From positions 39,806,392 through 39,870,391 of the forward strand of contig CM057142.1 in NCBI GenBank assembly GCA_029964075.1: 64,000 bases of DNA. The letters run 5' to 3'. Positions 22,273-32,728 of the stretch are shown here, piece by piece. Both the position numbers and the translations under genes were made by a program. The notes beneath the pieces were generated by a model, which was given only the letters and a program-made list of their open reading frames with translations, made no database searches and was not told the origin of the DNA. Numbering within the stretch: the first letter of the stretch is position 1; each line of letters opens with the position of its first letter. This stretch comes from Patiria pectinifera. Lineage: Eukaryota; Echinodermata; Asteroidea; Valvatida; Asterinidae.

Positions 22273-22525
22273 GAGATGAGAAATACCCAGGTTGTGGCGA
22301 AACTGTGATATTTAGCTGGTTCCCGCTTCAGGCAAATAATTACATAGTCGAGGCAATTGATCTTAGCTGGTCCCTCCACAATACGAAAGAAAAAGTCGCA
22401 ATGCCATGTTTGTTATGTTTAGCGTACACAGACTGATATTTCACAATCTAGTTTCTTGGTACATGTACATGTATACATAATTTTCTCAGCTCTCGCGATA
22501 GTTAAACTACATGTATTGTAAAATA

Positions 22526-24136
22526 ATGGCTTGCAGTAGGGGTCATGAAACTGAACCGACAGCGGCTGCTGACGAGCTAACAAGAGAGGCACGAGAATGT
22601 CTCATTGAGAAATTACTCTGTACGCTCAAATCCGCTGGTAATTCAAAGCCAAAGTTCAGATCGACGCTACAGAATGCCTTGAGTCACTGCACGGTAGTCG
22701 TGCCGTACATGAACCCTCTGAATGTGCTGGCAACGGCTAACGAGGCATCCGCAGAACCGACCGTTTCGGTGGGCATATCCTACCCCAAGAAACGGGTGTA
22801 CACGGAGCTTCAAACAGCGAGGACAGCACACAGGTCAAGACGCCTACTAAGGGCGCTGGTGGCACCGTTGGACAGCGCTATCGAAAAGAGCATGATGGAT
22901 GACGTAATCGCTTGGCTGAAGAGCGACCCAGAAGGCACGGAGGAGTCCCTTGTGGAAGAACTCGTCCAGAAATGCGAGAAGGAATTTGACTTTACTAGCA
23001 TTGCTCTGGACTACCTTGAAAAAAGTGGGATTACTACGTTAGATAAAGCTGCAGATGCTCTTTGTTTTTTCCCGGAGTCCGTCAGCAGCCGTGACCTCAT
23101 GAACAAGGTTCAGCAGGGCGAAGAAATTACCTTAGCTGAAAATGTAGCCGGACGCGTACTGCGTATACTCTACGACATTCCGCCTGCTCGCTTTCCTTTA
23201 AAGGCTGCAGATTTCTGTGAGCTCGTCAAGCCAGTTTGCAAGTTGCTGTTCACTGTCCCACCAGCTCGTCTCTTCGGAATGAACCGGAGACGAATCAAGC
23301 ACAGAGAAGTTGAAGATGACAAAACGGAAACACCCACTGCAGAAGCTGTCAAACCCCAATCGGATTCTGATCAGGAAGCGGCATCCAACCGGAAACCGAA
23401 GCTGGAGTTTGCCATCGGGGTGCAGCCTGGAGAGAATGACGTCCGACGACGCATTTTGCTCACACCAGAAGGACTGGTCGGCATCGAGGCACCGATCACA
23501 GACCGGGGGAATGCTACTGCTGGAACAATAGAGAAGCCAGTGTCTGAAATCGAGACAATGGTTTCTCTGTTGCTCCAGCAGATGTGGGAACACGGCGAGA
23601 GCGGTAGGATGCGCGCCGTCGGTCAAACCAAAGGCCTCGCCGAGTTCTTCACCAAACGTTTGACCGTCGCAGTACGCAGCCATAATGCCGTCCTCGTGCC
23701 TGCCAACGAGGAGGAACAGCAACACATCATCTCCAGAGTGAGGGAATGGCTGAACTCCAAACGCAAGGGTCCAACCACCGGGCCTGATGGTGATCATGAT
23801 GATGATGAGCAGGAGGAGGAGGTTACGTCACCAAACCCACCGCTACAAACGGTGCCCAAGCTTCAACAAGAGCTGGCCAACATGTGCGTGGGCAAAATGC
23901 GAGGTCTCGCCCCTTCAACCATCACTGACTTGCTTCAGAGCGCTGGTTACATCTCCATCGCTGGAGATGACAAAGTGTCCTACCATCTCCCGACCAACCG
24001 AGAAAGCAAGACGCCCTCCTGGCAGCAGAAGACAGTTGAGTCGGCCGTCAAGAACTGCAGTCTCTCAAGCCTGATGAGGGGAGCCTACCCTCGTCATAAG
24101 AGACGACAAAACTTATCAGATTGCGTGCTATCATAA
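22526..24136 (+). CDS. WHC4: intronless family protein, closest to WHC3, 536 aa
   Basis: The start at 22,526 (AATAATGGCTTGC) matches WHC3; the frame opens five codons earlier at 22,511. The layout is that of WHC3: N-terminal block with CTVVVPYMNPLNVL, first winged-helix-like segment at about 117-183 (PEGTEESLVEELVQKC), VPPARLFGMNRRRIKHREV, FAIGVQPGENDV...LTPEGLVGIEA at about 292-322, acidic linker, and second winged-helix segment at about 442-489 ending SYHLP. It differs by a 17-18 residue stretch near 345 (around MVSLLLQQMWEHGES) absent from WHC3, and by a short C-terminal end (QNLSDCVLS) after RHKRR. Paralogue identity is high over the whole length, as expected of a recent tandem duplicate. 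No membrane segment. Function unknown. Confidence 0.85.
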   Translation: MACSRGHETEPTAAADELTREARECLIEKLLCTLKSAGNSKPKFRSTLQNALSHCTVVVPYMNPLNVLATANEASAEPTVSVGISYPKKRVYTELQTARTAHRSRRLLRALVAPLDSAIEKSMMDDVIAWLKSDPEGTEESLVEELVQKCEKEFDFTSIALDYLEKSGITTLDKAADALCFFPESVSSRDLMNKVQQGEEITLAENVAGRVLRILYDIPPARFPLKAADFCELVKPVCKLLFTVPPARLFGMNRRRIKHREVEDDKTETPTAEAVKPQSDSDQEAASNRKPKLEFAIGVQPGENDVRRRILLTPEGLVGIEAPITDRGNATAGTIEKPVSEIETMVSLLLQQMWEHGESGRMRAVGQTKGLAEFFTKRLTVAVRSHNAVLVPANEEEQQHIISRVREWLNSKRKGPTTGPDGDHDDDEQEEEVTSPNPPLQTVPKLQQELANMCVGKMRGLAPSTITDLLQSAGYISIAGDDKVSYHLPTNRESKTPSWQQKTVESAVKNCSLSSLMRGAYPRHKRRQNLSDCVLS

Positions 24137-24219
24137 TGAGTTCGTTGAAAGAGGGAAGAAATAATCGTGTATATAGATGAAGACATGTCGGAGTTTATGG
24201 AGGGCATCAGCGAGTCAAT

Positions 24220-24866
24220 CAGGGTTGTTGATTAAAAAAAAATCGGATTAAAAAAAAAATCAGATTTTTTTTCTTTAAATCAATTTCTTTTGGGAGTCTT
24301 TGTGTAAAACTCTGTATATTTTGCATTGTATCTTTACCTTTTAAAACTTCTAAAGATGTTTTGGTTTTAGAAATTATCTGTTCCTAAAACAGAGAAATTA
24401 ACCATCTCACTAGCTGGGAGGTATTTATGAAATTATGGAACGCTAATAATGAGTGAAGGACCCAGCTTGGAAGACAACTTTGTCATTCAGTGCTATTTCT
24501 GTTCAAACAATGAATTTTGCTGATTGTACTTGTAACTGTCTGGACACTACTTCTTTAAACCCTACTTAGGAATATGTAACATGCCTTGCATTCATGCATG
24601 AATCAACAATTTGCATACAACACTCATGGGGAAGTTGATAACAGTGTAGCCAACCAGAACACATCAACTGCCAGGAGAACATACTGGATGGAATGATAAC
24701 ATCAGAAAATTGGGTTACAATTCTTAAAAAAGGTTTTATCTACGAGCGTATCATTATTTTGATATCATTTTGAACTTTTACATGACTTTTGATTTGTTTT
24801 GAATGATTTGTTCCCCACTGATTTAAATCAATGATTTTAATCAAATGATTAAATCAAACAACCCTG
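24220..24866. mobile_element. hAT-like nonautonomous element with 8-bp target duplication
   Basis: CAGGGTTGTTGATTAAA at the left and TTTAATCAAA...CAACCCTG type right end are inverted. GAGTCAAT flanks both sides (24,212-24,219 and 24,867-24,874) as a perfect 8-bp target site duplication. CAGGG ends and 8-bp duplications are typical of the hAT superfamily. There is no transposase. It inserted 84 bp after the WHC4 stop and is absent after WHC3. Confidence 0.85.
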
Positions 24867-25031
24867 GAGTCAATGTGTAATATTTGAATGCACTTTAAAA
24901 AAAAAATCCCTAAAATTTTATAGGGATTTAAAATTAACGGTAACCGTTGATTAACGGTCAAACATTTACTCTAACGTTTTTAAGTAGTCGTAAAGTTTAC
25001 GGTTTATTCACACTTTGATCGGATCACACAC

Positions 25032-25359
25032 TCTCAAATTTGTGTCCTTGTGGAGACATTTCTTTGTTCTCGTGTAGTAAAGTTTTCAATTTTGAAAGTA
25101 AAGTTTCAAAATGCTCTTATTTTAACCAGAATTAATTTCCTTGGCTGAAAATTCGGACTTAATATATATCCCTTTTCTAAAACTCTTCCATTTGCGACGG
25201 ATTAACCCACCTTGGAATCTCCTTGTTTTTTAGTAAAATCCATCTATTACGTGAAAACCTTGTGGAGACCTATTCATCTATAGAAATTGCCTTGTGGAGA
25301 CCTTTACAATGTTTTGTTCCCTATTGTGTGCGTGTCTCCACAAGGATACAAATTTGAGC
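25032..25359. mobile_element. TIR element (TCTCAAATTTGTGTCCTTGT ends) in 3' flank of WHC4
   Basis: The left end TCTCAAATTTGTGTCCTTGT with TGGAGACA pairs with the right end TGTCTCCACAAGGATACAAA. About 330 bp. Internal copies of CCTTGTGGAGACCT are also present. Noncoding. Confidence 0.75.
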
Positions 25360-27569
25360 ACAGCTGAAATTCCTCGTTTTTCACCTTAACACTTATGCCT
25401 TTAAAAATTGAAAGACACTGTATAAAGTCTTGTAAAATTTGGCATTTCCTCTTCTTTTTTTGTTAGCTGTCTATTCCGGGTAGGTAAAGCAAAATATGAC
25501 TCACATAATAGGCCTATAAATATGCTTTTTCTCAGCCGCACAATAATTCGAAGTGAATTTTTACTGGTATTTTTGCCTCTGTTTGTAGATAGTCAGCAGA
25601 GGCAGGGGTTGTTTACATTACATGAAATTATAGTTATAACTAAAATCAGTATATATTGGTACACATGTACATGTTTAGGCCCATTTTAAACTTTACACTG
25701 TCATGTTTTTGTTATTCGTAAGTATATTGCTGTGGCTTAATGTATAGTTGATTTAAGAAACTGGGAGGGCAACTTTCTTTTCTTTAATTCACCTCTGAAA
25801 TCACCACCCTTCACAATTGGAATGAGCCCGAGCTCCTCAGCTAGACCTATACGTTATAGAAACAAAATGCACAGGAAAATACGACATTTTTTCCCATTTA
25901 GCAGTCCCAACCTACTCCAGAGTTTTATAGTCCATTGTTGCTTTAGCTATGTGCAAATTGCAAAAATTCACAGTTTGGTATCCAGCATATTATTTTCAAC
26001 GGTTTCATTTTGATCGATTTGCTTTATATAAGTGTTCGTAACAACATTTTGGCAGCAAGGGGCCCAGCCTCCAAAAAAGAAAACCAATTTTTTTTTTTTT
26101 TTTTATATGTGACATCGAAATAGGCAGGCAAGTAAGAGTACACCACAGTTTTTCTCAAAAAAAAAAACATTGGTCAAAGCAAATTGCAATTCGCTCAGAC
26201 AGAGAGACTAGATCATCTAACACATAAATGGGCCCACATTTGAGCTGAACCCCCCCCGTGTATTTTTTTTTTTTTTTTTTTTTTTACCAAAAAAAAAAAT
26301 GTTTTGCCGCCCCCCAAAAATTGTGTTCTGGATCCGCCCTTGTTTAGCAGTGATATAGCTCATGTCTTGTAAAGTTTGTATTTGGGAATTAAAAGAGTTG
26401 TTGCGGGATGTCTGTCCATATAAAACAACAAAATTTCATAAAAATTACCCTTTCTCATGCATGATACGATGGCATGATGACCATGAAAATTGATGACCTG
26501 AAAATTTGGAAAATAAAGAGTCTCGTGTTTTAGCCCGGACAAAAGCAAATTAATCATGCACACTATATTTGTTTTTTGTTTTTTTAATTATAAAAAGTAT
26601 TTTATCCTGGCAAGTGTTACAGTCACAATGTGCCCCATTGTATCTGGTGAAATATTTGGTATACAATTTTACATTTCTTCTGCAAGTCATTTATTCTATA
26701 AACGCTGAAAATACAGCTACTTAGAAATTTCAAACCGGTATGAACATTTATGCCACACTCTAAGCCTTCAGGGCCACAAGAATATAGATTCATTATAATA
26801 CTCCTCATGTAACGTAAGACCCTGCGATCAGTAGCGTATCCTGGGGGGGGGGGGGCAACCTGGTTAATTCTTTAGAAAGTGGCCACGCACAAACAATTGG
26901 CGTTCGTAAAAATTGTTATAAAGGTGGACAATTAGTAGCGCTTTTGAGGTACTGGCGCTATCATTTACCAAATAATGGCAAAATATCCTGTCGCCGGGGA
27001 ACTATGCCCTTCAGCCCCCCTCCTCCTCAATGGATATAGTGCATATATTTCATTCTTTTATTTGAAACAAGCCCATATCCGGGGAATGGGGCCTGTGGGA
27101 GACCACAGGGGGCGTCTACACTCTCCTTAAAAAAATGAGGAACTAACGGTTTTTGCGTGTAATTATCGTGCGAACGAATTTGGTCCATGGGTCTGGGGTA
27201 CAGAATTTTACTCCTCAACGAAAATCGAACCTTTGAAGATCTATAGTCATAATTCCAGTCGCAAACAGTTCTTTTCAAAAAGATGCTTCAAACGCGGCTT
27301 GTTCACTAGGCCTTTTGTGCGGCGATGTTATAGGTTTACTCAAACTACATGTAGTTAGATGGCTCAGTTATCCACTGTTGGAAATACGTATAGCCAAAGC
27401 CAACAATCGCTGCCGCGTAAGATGTAAGCAAGTTTGGGTGTTTTTTTTTCTTCAACATTTTCTCGGTAAATGTAAGACATGACCCAAACATTTGAAACAT
27501 CAGTTTTGGCGATCTCTGAAGTGGACGAAGATACACCTGTTATGAAAGCGCGCCCTCAATGCAAACCCT
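25360..27569. other. 3' flank of WHC4 and 5' flank of WHC5
   Basis: The left half (to about 26,700) is similar to the WHC3 3' flank (GTAGATAGTCAGCAGAGGCA; GTTGCGGGATGTCTGT). At 26,053-26,347 there is an element with AAGGGGCCCAGCC and GGATCCGCCCTTG ends and long A and T runs. A G run lies near 26,843. No gene is seen. Confidence 0.5.
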
Positions 27570-27574
27570 TACAG

Positions 27575-27584
27575 GGGATTTCCC
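27575..27584 (+). promoter_or_regulatory. kappaB-type decamer upstream of WHC5
   Basis: GGGATTTCCC within GGGGATTTCCC, 235 bp before the ATG, followed by GAGATGAGAAATGGCCAGG. The core differs from WHC3/4 (ATTT instead of AATT) but still fits the kappaB consensus. GCGCGCCCTCAATG just upstream is shared with WHC3 and WHC4. Confidence 0.55.
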
Positions 27585-27818
27585 GAGATGAGAAATGGCC
27601 AGGTTACGTGTGACGTACGTGGAATTTCGCTGGTTCCCGCTTTTACAAAACGAAAGTACACATGCACTGGTAGGTACGATAGAGCCGAAATAATTGATAT
27701 TCACGCGATTTTCGCCGTGACTTGGGCGTATCCGCCGTCGCACATTGATTTTTGCTCCTCGACACACTGTATTTTTGGAGACCGATAAGAAGTCTTTTGT
27801 TAGAATTTGCGCAAAATT

Positions 27819-29213
27819 ATGGCGTTCAACTCGACCCGTGCAGTGTCAACGCAGCCTAGTGAAGGTGGTCAGACAGAAGTTCAGCACGACGAACATCTAC
27901 CTACAGAAACCCGGGAATGCCTCGTAGAAAAATCGCTGTGTACTCTAATGTCTATTGGCAGGAAAAACTTGCCCCAACGCAGATCGGCGCTCCAGAATGT
28001 CTTGAGTCACTGCGCCATAGTCGTGCCATATATGAATCCGCTGGATGCGTTGGCTGCAGCCAACGAGATATCACAACCGACCGTGGCAGTGCACGTTCCT
28101 CACGTAAAGGAACGGGTGTACGTAGAGCTAGAAACAGTGGAGGAGGCTCATAAAAAAATCTGTGGGAAGTACCGTAAGCTTGCGAAAAGAGGGAGCGATA
28201 TTGAGAGAATCATCGTGGACGACGTGGTCGCTTGGATAAACAGTGAGCCGGAAGGCACAGAGGAGTCGCTAGTGCGTGAACTTGTCCAGAGATACAACGA
28301 AGCCACCAGCAACTTCACGATAAACCCTTCACGATTGTTCAGCATGAACATGAGACGAATAAAGCACAGGCCGGTGAAAGAGCAGAGTGACGCCGAGGCG
28401 TCGGAACCCGAAGAATCGCAAGCCAAGTCTGAATCGAAGCCGAAGACTAAATTCGAATTTGCCATTGGGATTCAGCCTGGGATGAAACATGCACAACAGC
28501 GTATAGAAATCACACCAAGAGGATTGACGGGGGTTGAGGTATGGTCCACGGGCAAGGTTAACCAATTGATGATTTTCGTTGGTAGGGCCAAATATAAGCG
28601 GGAACGTAAAAGAATGAGAGCTGTCGGTCAAAGTAAAGCACTCTCGGAGATCTTCAATAAAAGGTTGACTGTGGCCACACGCCACCATAATGCCATCATT
28701 GTACCTGCAAATGATCAAGAAAATAACGACACCATTGCTAAAGTTATAGCGTGGATTAACTCCATGCGCCACGGCCCAAGCTACACTGACCCGACTAGGC
28801 GCGTGGTTGCGAAGGCTACCCCAGCTCATCAAACGGTGCCCAAGCTCCAGCAGGAATTGGCCAACATGTGCGTGGGCAAAATGCGACGTCTCGCCCCTTC
28901 AACCATCACTGACTTGCTCCAGAACGCCGGTTACATCTCCATCGGTGACGATGACAAAGTGACCTACTGTCTCCCGACCAACCGAGGAAGCAATTCGCCC
29001 TCCTGGCAGCAGAAGACAGTCGAGTCAGCCGTCAATAGCTGCAATCTCTCAAGCCTAATGAGGCAAGCCTATCCTCGTTATAAACGGAATGAGTACGGAG
29101 AGAAGATTTTGAAAACGTCTGGGCACTGGCAACTAGTGAAAGGTCCAGGCCAAGAAGAGCCAGTTTGGAAGTTGAGACATAGAGATGATCCAAATCATTG
29201 CGCACAGCAATAA
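27819..29213 (+). CDS. WHC5: shortened family member with internal deletion, 464 aa
   Basis: The start at 27,819 (AATTATGGCGTTC) matches the family start; the frame opens four codons earlier. The N-terminal block (CAIVVPYMNPLDALAAAN) and the first half of the first winged-helix-like segment (PEGTEESLVRELVQRY, about 126-160) are present. The wing and the following 70-80 residues are then missing, so the frame jumps in phase to NPSRLFSMNMRRIKHRPV. The FAIGIQPG...TPRGLTGVEV block (about 211-243) and an intact second winged-helix segment (about 338-386) follow. The C-terminal 35-40 residues after YKRNEYGEK are unique. A stretch around 28,877-28,966 is almost identical to WHC3. Still an open frame, so probably a functional variant rather than a pseudogene. 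Confidence 0.8.
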   Translation: MAFNSTRAVSTQPSEGGQTEVQHDEHLPTETRECLVEKSLCTLMSIGRKNLPQRRSALQNVLSHCAIVVPYMNPLDALAAANEISQPTVAVHVPHVKERVYVELETVEEAHKKICGKYRKLAKRGSDIERIIVDDVVAWINSEPEGTEESLVRELVQRYNEATSNFTINPSRLFSMNMRRIKHRPVKEQSDAEASEPEESQAKSESKPKTKFEFAIGIQPGMKHAQQRIEITPRGLTGVEVWSTGKVNQLMIFVGRAKYKRERKRMRAVGQSKALSEIFNKRLTVATRHHNAIIVPANDQENNDTIAKVIAWINSMRHGPSYTDPTRRVVAKATPAHQTVPKLQQELANMCVGKMRRLAPSTITDLLQNAGYISIGDDDKVTYCLPTNRGSNSPSWQQKTVESAVNSCNLSSLMRQAYPRYKRNEYGEKILKTSGHWQLVKGPGQEEPVWKLRHRDDPNHCAQQ

Positions 29214-29899
29214 CATGAGACATTGAAGTCATACAATATCGTAATTTGGGGTCAAAGCGGACAATAGACTGGTTTGGATCAACATTAAAATAGACTTTCG
29301 ATGAGTGATGCAAGGATAGGAGGGAATCCCACAATGAAAGAATCAAAGAACTAGAAAAGGGAAACAAAATTTAGAAGAACGTTACTTTTTAAATTCTACC
29401 TTACTAATTTAGGGAACTTGTCTAAATACATGTATCTCTTTGCCGCGGCGTCGCATCTTTTAAGACTCCTAACGATCCATTCCATATTGACTAAAGGTGA
29501 AAAGTGCTCACGGTATTAAAAAAAAAAGGGGGGGACAATCTCACTATTAAAAGAAAGTCTATTTAAAAACGAACCTGGCACTTTCTTGTATAAAACATCG
29601 TACAAAGTATTTAGGATAAATGTATTTGTGATTATTTCAGATATCTAGTCATTACTCATCAAGTTTGAGCACTATATCGTAGCTTATCTGATGTTTATAA
29701 AAATGTAGAATGTTTTTGTTGTTGTAGATTCCTATTCGTCGTTATTAAGCTAAGCTTTAAAGACCAGTGATTTCTTGGATATTGCAGTTTGGTGCAGTGT
29801 ACTTGTGGAACTATACGTCGCGACGGATAATCTTTTAATCAGCGACTTTCTTCAGTCAAATAAGATTTACCTAGAAACTTTATCTTATCCCTGTCTAGC
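29214..29899. other. 3' flank of WHC5, no gene
   Basis: AT-rich spacer with a short A/G run near 29,520. I see no similarity to the flanks of the other WHC genes and no RNA gene. Confidence 0.4.
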
Positions 29900-30431
29900 T
29901 TAAAGGGAATGTACATCATTGGCTTTTGCTGTAATTTACAGAAATGAACTATTTGAGGGGTAAGTATAATAGATCAAATATTGTTACACTGACAAGTTTG
30001 AAGTTTTGTGTTCGAAATTGCTGGAAAAACCAGGAAAAACAAAAAAAAGTTCATGTAGTCTGGTTCCCTGACTCCACTTAAGATAAAATGTATCAATTTA
30101 TAGATGCCGGAAAATTGCGAGGTAAGGAAACCAATGTAGTTGGTCTGCACCCGTTCATGAACATGGAACCAATAGCAAACAAAATTTGGACTGAAAAAAA
30201 GTAAATTTGGAGCAGTAGTTGAAAAACAGTTAGGTTTTTCCAACGGTGGTCGACCGACCACCGTTGGAAATTTATACAAAATACCACTTTTCATGGAAAT
30301 GACTTCACACCAGGTGCCATAATTTTACAGGATGCTTCAGACTTTCATTTACCAACATCCTAGTAAGCTATTTCGTAAAAATTTGGTAGTTTTGTTTTCC
30401 AATGTTTGCAAATGTTGTATATTCCCTTTAA
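29900..30431 (-). mobile_element. TTAA-flanked MITE, family A, copy 2
   Basis: Reverse orientation relative to 5734: TTAAAGGGAATGTACATCAT at the left and TGTATATTCCCTTTAA at the right, with an internal palindrome CCAACGGTGGTCGACC and complement near 30,240-30,268. Noncoding. Confidence 0.85.
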
Positions 30432-30757
30432 GTAACAATTTTGTTGTGGTTACTTTATGTAGGCCCTATAGCTAATTGGTTGAGGTGGGGAAAAAAAACC
30501 AAAAATATATTATTGTATTTTTTTTATCCTGTATTGGATATGGATAAAACATTATTTTCATGTTTCTTCCAAAATGTGGCGTCATTGGAATCAGTAATTC
30601 GGGGAGAAACAAACACTTGCTGGTCAAAAGAAAAAAAAATCTTATCGAGTACTTTGCAGTTTAACATTAAGTATCAGGCCTCGACATTAAACCGAGACCC
30701 ACTGAGGCCTTTGGCCGCTTGTCCTCCCGGGATGGCCGATGTGCCCCTTTAAAGTAC

Positions 30758-31057
30758 CAGGGGCGGATCCAGGAATTTTCGCGGAATCATCAGCCAAAAG
30801 AAATCTGAAAATGTACACAGGTTTTTTTCTCCGGACACTTGGCCTCCGTAAAATCAAAAACTGGACGGGGGGGGGGGGGGGGCTGGTACCATATTTCAAT
30901 AGGGGGCGATGTTCAAATTCGACGATTATTAACACTAGATTACAGAATGGTGTACCGCATTTTGTTCGACTAATTTTTTTATGAATTTGTATGATAACTT
31001 TGGGGGGGGCAGAGCTGGTTTTTTTTTACCCCCCCCCCCCTCTGGATCCGCGCCTGA
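30758..31057. repeat. TIR element with G/C runs (GGGGCGGATCCAGG ends)
   Basis: CAGGGGCGGATCCAGG at the left and CTCTGGATCCGCGCCTG at the right, with G and C runs of more than ten inside. The inner part near 30,800-30,865 is the inverse of 7179-7250. Noncoding. Confidence 0.7.
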
Positions 31058-32453
31058 GTACACACTGTTCGTATCCAAGTTGGCCAGCCAGCATATGCCC
31101 TTTTTATTTTAACATTATGACAATGTACGTCCCAATACAAAAATGGCCTGCCCCCTTGTCGAGGCTTGAAGTATAACTGAATCGAAACCAGTCTTTGTCT
31201 TTTTCTATCTGTAAATTTTCCACCCGTCATTCGCGCCTGTCTGTTACGTATGTTATTTCTTGACTAGTGACTTCTGGTATATAAAATTTAATTATACGCA
31301 CCAAAACCAGTTCACAGGTTGTTCAGCTTTCAGCGAAGGATTGCTACATTATAAATAACCAGCTACCCATACATTTTGTTTTTAATAAGCTTTTTGAGAC
31401 ATTTCGGACACAATAGCAGGGCGCTATTTGGTTTGGGTAAACTCTTTTGCATTATTTTACACTATCCACAAAGTGCCCTCCCGTTGCGTGTGTTGCTCCC
31501 TCCTATTCGGAAACTTCATCTAAAAAAATCCACCCCTCCCTTGCCACGGGGGGGGGGGTATCTTTGGAGCTGAAAAAAAGTGGGGTTCGATTGAAACATC
31601 CAGAAGACACCTGGCTTGGCTTTTTCACAGTCTCCAGAGTTACCGACTGTTTTTTTTTTCCCGTCGTGTTCTGATTAGATGATATTGATACACACGTCAC
31701 AGGCACGTATACGCAGGGGTTTGGGGGGGGGGGTGCTACTGGACGCTAACTGACTTCAGGTGGCGCTGTTCAAACCAGTATACATGTAGTAACTATAGAC
31801 ATAAAGTATACGTGCACTTCTCATTTTTACTGAACTTCCCCAGTACGTAATGCTGAATTTACGCAGGGGGGGGGGGCACTATCAGCATCTTGGAGTTGGA
31901 GCTATTGTGCAAGAATATTAATATTTAGGTAAGTTTGGATACATCCTATAGCCTACGCAGGAGCGTCTTCCGCCAAAGGTCTCCCCCCCCCCAAAAAAAA
32001 AAAAAATGAAGAGGAACACAATATTGTTGGCCCCTACTCCGAAATTCACATAAGAAATAATTACTCGAAAACCACCCTGTTCCAGTTAATGTATTGTTCT
32101 GTACACGTTCAAATCGTTCACTTATCAATTGAATGAATTTTCATTAGTAATTTTATCGTTCAAAAACAAAACCCATTCATAGATAGTCTTATAAATATTT
32201 TGATTGGTTGGCTGCTCATAAAACTTGCATAAATTGCTCAAAGAGTATAGCAACTTATAATATAGTCCTTTTTTAACTCTTGCCCACATGTTTTCCTATA
32301 CCTATGATCACGGTAAAAACCCGCTATACAATCGTTTTCTGCAGGAAAAGAAACTTAGAAAGCTGCCATTTGTGTTGTGCAAGCTGTGCAAATACAGCCA
32401 GCAGCACCGTACCGAATAAATGACCCATGACACGTATTGTTGCTATGGGCATG
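31058..32453. other. 5' flank of WHC6, no gene
   Basis: G runs near 31,550, 31,720 and 31,866 suggest more remnants of G-run elements, but I could not pair ends. The short frames have no recognisable content. Confidence 0.4.
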
Positions 32454-32463
32454 GGGAAATCCC
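32454..32463 (+). promoter_or_regulatory. kappaB-type decamer upstream of WHC6
   Basis: GGGAAATCCC within GGGGAAATCCC, 266 bp before the ATG, followed directly by TGATGAGAAATACAT. This is the reverse complement of the WHC5 decamer. The surroundings are otherwise diverged, so the decamer and GATGAGAAAT stand out as the preserved part. Confidence 0.55.
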
Positions 32464-32552
32464 TGATGAGAAATACATATACCGGTGATGTCATATGCGT
32501 GTCAATATTGATCTGTCCGCATATCCGCAGAGTACCAGTCAATTATTATGCA

Positions 32553-32590
32553 CACGTACATGTACGTACATGTACGTACGTGTACATGTA
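32553..32590. repeat. palindromic TACATGTA/ACGT simple repeat
   Basis: Alternating ACGTACATGTACGTACATGT type sequence, self-complementary, about 140 bp before the WHC6 start. It is a common low-complexity class in this window. Confidence 0.8.
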
Positions 32591-32728
32591 GTAATATTTT
32601 GAATGACAATGCAATCATTTCAATGTGAATAATTCTTGTGTACTGGGTGCGGTTATGAACGTTTGTTACATGAACTCGACTGAAACAGGATCTGTTGTAA
32701 TAAATTACAAACAAGTGAACTTGGAATA

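Noticed and set aside
23198..23797. 199-codon minus-strand frame inside WHC4
   Set aside because: It is the antisense of a strongly supported coding frame. Similar antisense frames occur in WHC3, WHC5 and WHC6 at the same place because of the shared codon pattern.
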